From positions 21,283,506-21,347,505 of the forward strand of contig CM042091.1 in assembly GCA_023512835.1 (NCBI GenBank): 64,000 nt of DNA. The letters are read 5' to 3'. Below are positions 57,651-64,000 of the stretch, piece by piece. The notes beneath the pieces are model-generated. The model was given only the letters and a program-made list of their open reading frames with translations, was not told the origin of the DNA and ran no database searches. The stretch's first letter is position 1. Each line of letters begins with the position of its first letter. A program made the position numbers and the translations under genes. The stretch comes from Taxillus chinensis. Its lineage: Eukaryota; Streptophyta; Magnoliopsida; Santalales; Loranthaceae.

Positions 57651-60418
57651 CGTAGTTGGGGACCTACTAGAGAATAAATGAGTAAAATAAATAAAAATAT
57701 ATATATAATACCAAAAGACTAATAAATTACTAATGGTTATAAACAGTTGTTGGAAAGAGTTGGTGGTTTTAATATGGTCTAAAGTGTTAATCGTATCTTT
57801 GTGTAGTAGTCAATTTTGGGCACCCGTGTGTGAGGAAAGTAATAAATGTTACTGTGTTACCCCTAATACTCTAGCGTAGGTGAGATTACCTCTGGCCTAG
57901 CTAGCCTAGGAAGCTGGAGGCATGAGTTAGTGGCTTGTGGGTAGTGTGTGACCCCGCTGTGGCAACCTTGAGTAATAGAAATGTGTTTTCTTGTGAGTAG
58001 AGGTTTACGTAGATGTCTTTACTTAAGAAGGATGTTCTTTTGGTAACCTTTCCAAGTGTCAAGGTTGAGGGAGGAAATTGCCACTAGTATAACCCACCCC
58101 TTGAGTCATTGAAATCTAAATTGATTGGCGAGAGTGGTATGTGGTTTTAAGATTCTTGTGGGTGTCCTATGGAAATGGCTGCAAATTCTTGGGTGGCCAA
58201 ACATAGACCACGTGTCATGCTGGTGGTTTGTGAAAGACCTTGGGTAATGTTCATAGGATATGTGGTGAAATGGGTTTGCGTATGTATAAAAATGTGATGA
58301 GTTCCGGAACTAGGTTACGAGTGAGTTTATAGGATCGTGCCCGTGAACCCAATCGGTCTGCAAGCAGCAAGCGAGTGAGATTGGGCAGGCCTTGTTTGGC
58401 TTTTTCCTCATAATTGGGAGACACCTTCCGAGGGGTTGAGGATGTACTCCTGGTGGTAGGACCATTCCGTTAATCCATGTCGTGTGGGTAATAGGCTTAA
58501 AAGAGGCGAAGAGGTGGGGACTAGTATGTCCTCTCTTACATGTGTTCTACACAGTAGTTTATTTCGTGTGTTGTGGTTGCTTTGTTTTGTTGTGTGTGTT
58601 ACATATGTGCTAAAGGAGTAGCAAAGTTCTTATGTGTGGGCCTCGTGGCATTCATATGCGAGAGGAGTAAGAGGTGATGCATGCACATATTATGTGCGGT
58701 GTGGGATGAAGAGGGGTGTTATGTGTAATGTTGATGTTATTCCTTGTCACATGTGATGGCATGCTAAGTTAAAGTGTGAAAGTATTGATGCGTTGTGATT
58801 CACTAAATGGAGTCAGATGTGAGTTTTGCTTGTAAGGGGTATTAATGCTACCCCTTTGGGGGAGACTTGTGTCCTGCGGCTATCATGGGGTCCTCATGCT
58901 ACATATGTTCTTCCTGAAAGTCTTTCGTGTGCGTTTTGATGCGGTAAGTGAGATGGTCCACGCCATCAAAGTGTTGGTGTGTTTGGGAGCTACATGAATG
59001 TCCCGAATAAGGAGTTTGCATGCCTCGTTTCTTGTGCCTACCCGGAGGAATTGCAGTGACCATATTAAGTCGCGGTTAGAGCCTGAGTATTTCTTGGTCC
59101 ATTTGAGTGTTTTGCTGGTGTGTTGAGATAAAACGTAATAGTTGATATAGCGGAGTTGGTGGGCCATGAGGTGGAGTATGTCTTGGAGGCAAGGGATTTT
59201 CTTGTGACCTGTGAGTGGTGACATAGAGGATTCCATTGTGGTCGGGTTGCGAGATAGGAGAGTTTTCGGTGTGGGGGGGGACTATGTTGTTCACGGCTAC
59301 TCGGCGTCAAGGGATTCCTATCGTGTGGTCCGTCTGTCCGACTTGGTAAGGCATCATCTCTTGGGCTGTACGGTAAGCCTTAGTTGTGAAGGCAATGTGG
59401 GACCTTGGCAGATCTCTATTTGGCCGTGATCAAGGAGGTCGCTTCTCAAAGTCGGTGACTAGTAATAGCCCGATAGTGGGTTTTGGTCTTACCATGGTTA
59501 TGTGTGTGGTGCTGCATTTACTGTTTTTAGTGCATCCTTGGACTCCGTTGGGCGCCAGGTTGACTGCGACCGAGTGGTTAAGGGCACACTCCATTCTCGT
59601 GTTTCTGTGTCTAGGCTTGTACTCCGTTCTGCGTCACCATTGGCGTTGGTGGGGTTTCAATGTTCCTTGCTTGCGTGAGGTGGTTTTCGCAGTGATGATG
59701 GTCTTGCCGAGGTGAGCTCCCTGTGTGGGAATGTGATTGTGGTTTGCATAATGCTGTCCTATTTGTTTGTGTTTCATTGTGACCTCATTGTGCTTCTTTG
59801 TTAGGGTGAGGTCTACCTATGGGCTGAGGTCGCGTTGACTTCAAATCCCAATTGTTGGGTATTTTACGTTGTGGAGTGTTGGTCCCATCGTGCCGCGAGT
59901 TGGCATCTCCAACATTTGTGGTAATGACTACATTATGTGTTGCTTTGATCTTTTCGCGTTGTTTACTACTTGGTTTCTCTTTTCGGGGATGAAAAGTCCA
60001 AAGGTGGGAAGGTTGTGAGGAAACTCCCTGCGGATGAGTTTATATGGTGTCAGCGAGTGGGCAGTGGAACGTTAAACGTGTAGTAGTGTTTTATTTGTGC
60101 TTTGTTCTTTGTAGTGGTGTTTATGATGTGATTTGTTAAACGTACGTGTTGGGGATGGGCGTATATGTCGTACACCGTCGTGCCGTGAATACTGGTGACA
60201 TGTGTTAGGTGAGGAGAACAAGGGTTGTTTGTGAGATTAGAATATGTGTTTCCCTATCATGCTGTGTTTTATTGGGTCGGTGGGTACGTGCCTTCATGTG
60301 TGTTATTGTGTGATATCTTCATTCGCGGGTATGTGAATGGTTGTGGACGATGTGCATCAGCATGTGCATTATGGAAAGTGTATTGTCTTTTCGCGGACGA
60401 CACGTCCTATGAAGGAAA
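57651..60418 (+). other. Non-coding interior of element N
   Basis: No RT, RNase H or integrase motif could be recognised on either strand. A 109-codon open stretch at 59386-59715 is hydrophobic but has no recognisable relative and is probably chance. The part may be extremely decayed pol or unrelated filler. Confidence 0.5.
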
Positions 60419-60790
60419 TATGGAAACGCGAATCCATGATGCGTAAGCAACCCCCAGAGTTGTTCGAGGACGAACAATCTTAAGGGTGGAGGGGTGGCTG
60501 TTGGCTGGTGTATTTGTATTTCCTTCCGACTTATGACTTTAATTTATATTGAATGTGTTAATGAAATGTGCGTGTGATGGATATTTGTGACATGTGGATG
60601 TGTTTCCATAGATTGTGATGCATGTGGTTATGGACTGTGGTGGCACTATGTTATGTGCTATTGTGTACAATGTGCAGTGTATGACCCATTTGGGTGTTGT
60701 AGCTCGCCGTGTGGCAAATGGGTAGCTTGTGTTTGTTTTCCTCATATGTCATTTCTTTTCGAGGACGAAAAGTCTTAAGGGGGGAGAGGA
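60419..60790 (+). other. B-like pol tail, 3' UTR and polypurine tract of element N
   Basis: 60419-60500 aligns with the end of B integrase and the start of its 3' UTR (CATGATGCGTRAGCAAC, TTGTTCGAGGACGAACAATC). The following T/G-rich bases match 11850-12070. GAGGACGAAAAGTC and the PPT AAGGGGGGAGAGGA end at 60790. Confidence 0.8.
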
Positions 60791-62683
60791 TGTAATGACC
60801 CGTGTGTAACCCGTGTGTAAGAAGTTAACCACAAACACCTTGGATGTTGGTACACAAGTTTGAGGTAAGAGATGAGCCCAAGAGGGGACTTTTGAGAGGT
60901 GCATGTGTCAAGCGATAGCGTACATTTATGCCCTAGGAAGATGCTATGCGTTCTAAAGCGGTTTTAAGTTGTTTTGGCTGATCTTGGAGCTCACTTTTGA
61001 CCTAGTAGATGGCCTCAAACAATTGGCGTGCAAGAACAAAAGTTTCTTAGAATGAGGTCCTCTATCTACCACAGAAATTTCAGAGCATTTGGAGCTGCAC
61101 GTGAATTCACCCATTTCACGTGCAAGCATATTTTTTGCTTCTCAGGCCTCTACAAGATGCAAGGAGACTTGGGGTAAAGTTTGGGTGCATTTGGAGCTGC
61201 ACGCCAATTGGGGAATTGGCGTTCAAATTGGCGTGCAAGCATATTTTTGCATGGTTCCCTTGGTTTTGTCATTCTAATGATCTTTCTCCAAAGGACCATG
61301 TTGAAATTCCGAGTATTTTGGCCTATATGGGTGCGGATAGGTGCTAACTTGTGTGATCAAAACTACGTCGTTTTGATCCTGGGTTTACTTAATCAAAACT
61401 ACATCGTTTTGATGTGGATGGTGTCTATATAAGGAGGGCTTGAGTTTGAGTTTAGGGTTCTTGTGTTCCTTTGCTGCACTCTTGCAGAGAGAGAGAGAGA
61501 GTTAGAGAGAGAGAAGGAAGGGGAGTTGTTGGGTCGCTGCCGGAGCATCTTGCGTGGGGAGGATGGCGTTTGGCGCGAGAGCAAGGAAGATCTGCTTTAA
61601 GGTAGGGGTTCTGTTCTTCCTAATCCCTCCTCTGTCCTAGGGTCCTAGGGCGGATTCCTGGTTGTATCTCGTTTATATATACATATGTAATCCATATAGG
61701 TGTGATCTCCTATATGGATGTTGGCCTTCAGTGGCGTATTGGTGTGATTTCGAGGTTGGGTGGTTAGTGCAAGTTAAGTGTTTGATAAAATGCCGGTGTG
61801 GATATGCCTGTATGAATATGCCTGTGTGTATGCTCGAACGTGTTTGAAATAATGCCTGTGAGGCTATGTATATTCCGTATCCGAAATAATATCTCGTGTG
61901 GCCGGGTTTGTGAGCCTGTGAATATGTGCATGCTAAGTGTTCGACGTTATTCCCGTGTGACTAAGCATATTAAGTGTTTGATGTTATGCCTGTATGGCCT
62001 TATGTCTTTGTGTGGTTGCTTGTACACCCGGTGGTCGTGGAAGCCCGGGACCGTTTTGTGTTAGCCTGTGAGGTCATGGAAACTTGGCTGAAGAGGCGGT
62101 TAAATCACTTGGCCTGAAGAGGCGGTTAAATCACTTGGCCTGAAGAGGCGGTTAAATCACTTGGCCTCGAAGAGGCGGTTAAATCACTTGTTGTTAAAGT
62201 GTTAGCTTTGTGTGGCGGTGGCAGTGTAATTGTTGATGTGGTTGTTGTTATGTCTGTTGAAATTATTGTAACACGACACCGCACTTGTACACATGGCATG
62301 TAGATGCTAGGAGCATGGGATGGGTTGGGGAGACATGATCCCTACTGAGGCATGGATGCTCACCCCTCCTACTATGGTGTGTTTTCTTGCAGGAACCTAC
62401 GGGCGTTAGGTGGGAACACCAAGGTGGAAGAGTTCCATTTTGTGGCTTTGTTTTGTGTTATTTGCATTATGTAATTTTGTTGAGACATTGTAACCCCAGT
62501 GGGGAGATATTGTAATGAAGTTTGAAACATAGTAAAGGCATGTGGTTTCAATTAAATAATTATATGATTTTGGTTTCTGAAAAGAAATGTGAAGTGTATA
62601 TTGTATTCTACCCCTTTGTCCAAACCCGGATAAAGGGAGGGTCACGTTCCGGTCTCCTCGGGTTGGAAATCTGGGGCGTGACA
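60791..62683 (+). repeat. 3' LTR of element N
   Basis: TGTAATGACCCGTG to GGGGCGTGACA, with hairpins at 61096-61124 and 61198-61237, a TATA box at 61426-61433 and four 26-base repeats at 62082-62189. Differences from the 5' LTR concentrate at CTG/CAG words (for example 61650-61675 and 61873-61895). Confidence 0.92.
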
Positions 62684-64000
62684 GTTGCAGACCTTGCGGG
62701 AGCATCGGTTGTACGCGAAGTTCACGAAATGTGACTTCTGGTTGCAACAGTGCACTTCTTGGGGCATGTGTTGTCTTCGGAGGGGTATCACGGTGGACCC
62801 TGAGAAGATTGAGGCAATCATGTCGTGGAAGAGGCCCACGAATGTGTTTGAGATTCGTAGCTTCCTTGGTTTGGCAGGCTATTATCGGAGGTTCGTGGAG
62901 GATTTTTCCCGGTTGGCAGCTCCTATGACACACTTGACTAGGAAGGGAGTTCCTTTCATTTGGTCTGATGCGTGTGAGAGTGCTTTCATGGAGCTGAAGG
63001 CACGATTGACCTCAGCACCTATCTTGATTCTCCCACAGGAGGGTGTGCCTTTTGAGGTGTATTGTGATGCTTCCAGGGTGGGTCTTGGTTGTGTGTTGAT
63101 GCAGACTTGGCGGTGATTGCTTATGGATCTAGGCGATTGAGACCACATGAGCGTAACTATCCCACGCATGATTTGGAGTTGGCTGCAGTGATCTTTGCTT
63201 TAAAGAGCTAGCAAGATTATCTCCTTGGGGAGAAATTTGTGGTGTATACGGACCACAAGAGCTTGCGATATATCTTCTCTCGGCGAGACCTAAACCTTAG
63301 GCAGAGACGGTGGGTGGAGTACCTGCAACAGCTTCAGTTTGATATGATGTATACCCCTGGGAAGGGTAATGTGGTGGCAGATGCTCGAGTAGGAAGAGCA
63401 GGGCCGTGGTGGCCCACTGTGCCATTAAAGAATGGGAGATGATGGGTCGGTTAGCAGCGATGAGGTTGCAAATGGTGACCGGTGAGGGGCGAGGGACCCT
63501 CGGTGTTGTCGTCGCGATCCCTGAGTTGCGGCGCAGGATCATAGAGGATCAGCTGGGGGACATTGATTGTGAGGTCATCGAGAGACAAGATTCGAGACGG
63601 GGCAGGCATCTTCCGATTGGACCGAGGATGCCTGAGCATATATTGAGGTATAGGGGTCGCCTGATAGTTCCCACTTCTCTTCGGGGAGGAGGTTCTTCGG
63701 GAATTTCACCGGTCGAGGTTAGGCGTACATCCTGGTGGGACCAAGATGTACCATGCCGTGAGGGAGGCGTATTGGTGGCCAGGCCCGAAGAAGGCCGTTG
63801 CTGATTTTGTGAGGAGGTGTTTGACCTGTCGACAGGTCAAGCGGAGCACCCGAGATCACCTGGTGAGTTGCGATCATTGCCGGTGCCAGGGTGGAAATGG
63901 GACCACGTGACCATGGATTTTGTCACTGGACTTCCTCGTTCCAAGGGGGACACGACACGATATGGGTAGTTGTTGACCGGTTGACCAAATCGGCACATTT
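62684..64000 (+). pseudogene. D internal 2 remainder: reverse transcriptase end, RNase H and start of integrase
   Basis: After the TSD copy GTTGC (62684-62688), RT resumes with [20 protein letters not shown] and [20 protein letters not shown]. RNase H follows ([37 protein letters not shown]), then a linker with NVVADARVGRAG (frameshifted ALSRK), the integrase finger (MYHAVREAYWWPG-like, CLTCRQ) and the core up to MDFVTGLPRSKG and DRLTKSAH at the window edge. Frame breaks near 62750, 63110 and 63390 are single bases. Integrase continues outside the window. Confidence 0.83.

Larger units (their letters stand above)
54282..62683 (+). mobile_element. Element N: non-autonomous LTR retrotransposon related to B
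   Basis: N is 8402 bases with LTRs of 1915 and 1893 bases, an intact tRNA-Met primer site, a PPT and a 5-base TSD. The LTR ends and order of LTR motifs match B. The internal 4.6 kb has no RT, RNase H or integrase. It keeps only a degraded Gag/protease stretch and the last few dozen bases of a B-like pol. It must have moved with enzymes supplied by a relative, probably of the B lineage. It is the most recent insertion in the D array. Confidence 0.88.
41386..64000 (+). mobile_element. Element D: tandem Del/Tekay-like array (LTR-internal-LTR-internal)
   Basis: LTR1 (41386-43620), internal 1 (43621-49108), LTR2 (49109-51353) and internal 2 (51354-54281 and 62684 onward) follow without flanking sequence between them. 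Each internal region starts with a tRNA-Met primer site and carries gag-pol in the + direction. A single LTR is shared, as expected from unequal recombination between LTRs or from tandem integration. N interrupts internal 2. The array runs past the window end inside integrase. D belongs to the same family as A. Confidence 0.9.

Noticed and set aside
59386..59715. 109-codon hydrophobic open frame in N, possible membrane protein
   Set aside because: No recognisable family and no start context, and the surrounding sequence is decayed. Hydrophobicity follows from T/G-rich sequence.
1..64000. Host protein-coding genes, tRNA or rRNA genes
   Set aside because: All recognisable coding motifs belong to retroelements. 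tRNA-like words are primer-binding sites only.

Overview
The window is plant nuclear DNA (angiosperm; species not resolvable from sequence) made entirely of nested and broken LTR retrotransposons. I see no host gene, rRNA or tRNA in 64 kb. All coding remnants are retroelement gag, protease, reverse transcriptase (RT), RNase H (RH), integrase (INT) or third-ORF proteins. Target-site duplications (TSDs) and clean TG...CA ends give the order of insertion. The layering of chromoviruses, an Athila-type element and a Sirevirus-type Copia element suggests pericentromeric or other gene-poor heterochromatin.

Layout (labels used below). B (1-27417, + strand) is a Del/Tekay-like Ty3/Gypsy element that inserted in the LTR of Copia element E. 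B is interrupted by A (148-7858, - strand, a second Del/Tekay-like element that lost its 5' LTR) and by C (12083-25414, - strand, a complete 13.3 kb Athila-type element with TSD CCGTT). E (27418-33408, - strand, Sirevirus-like Copia) keeps its RNase H end, a third ORF and a multi-PPT 3' end. F (33409-34013) is an LTR fragment cut by G (34014-38892, - strand, short-LTR chromovirus with a canonical chromodomain). A' (38893-40141) is a truncated LTR of the A family, and H (40142-41385) is a gag fragment of another Gypsy element. D (41386-64000, + strand, A/D family) is a tandem LTR-internal-LTR-internal array. Its second internal region is interrupted by N (54282-62683, TSD GTTGC), a non-autonomous element whose LTRs resemble those of B.

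The most interesting points are four. (1) Both C and E carry a third ORF ending in a Ulp1-like (C48) cysteine-protease domain, and both have a TATA box just upstream of that ORF, so each may express it from its own internal promoter. In C this promoter resembles the LTR promoter and is preceded by a tandem array of hairpins. (2) A hairpin module whose stem sequence changes on both sides together occurs in the LTRs of B, C, F and N. (3) Palindromic ACGT elements precede the LTR TATA boxes in B, C and N. (4) Differences between the D copies, and between the N LTRs, are concentrated at CAG/CTG triplets, which may be a methylation-linked sequencing artefact and would make many of the apparent frameshifts unreliable.

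Domain assignments are by reading motifs; no database search was run. LTR and TSD coordinates were read from the bases and should be accurate to within a few bases. Ends of degenerate coding domains are approximate.
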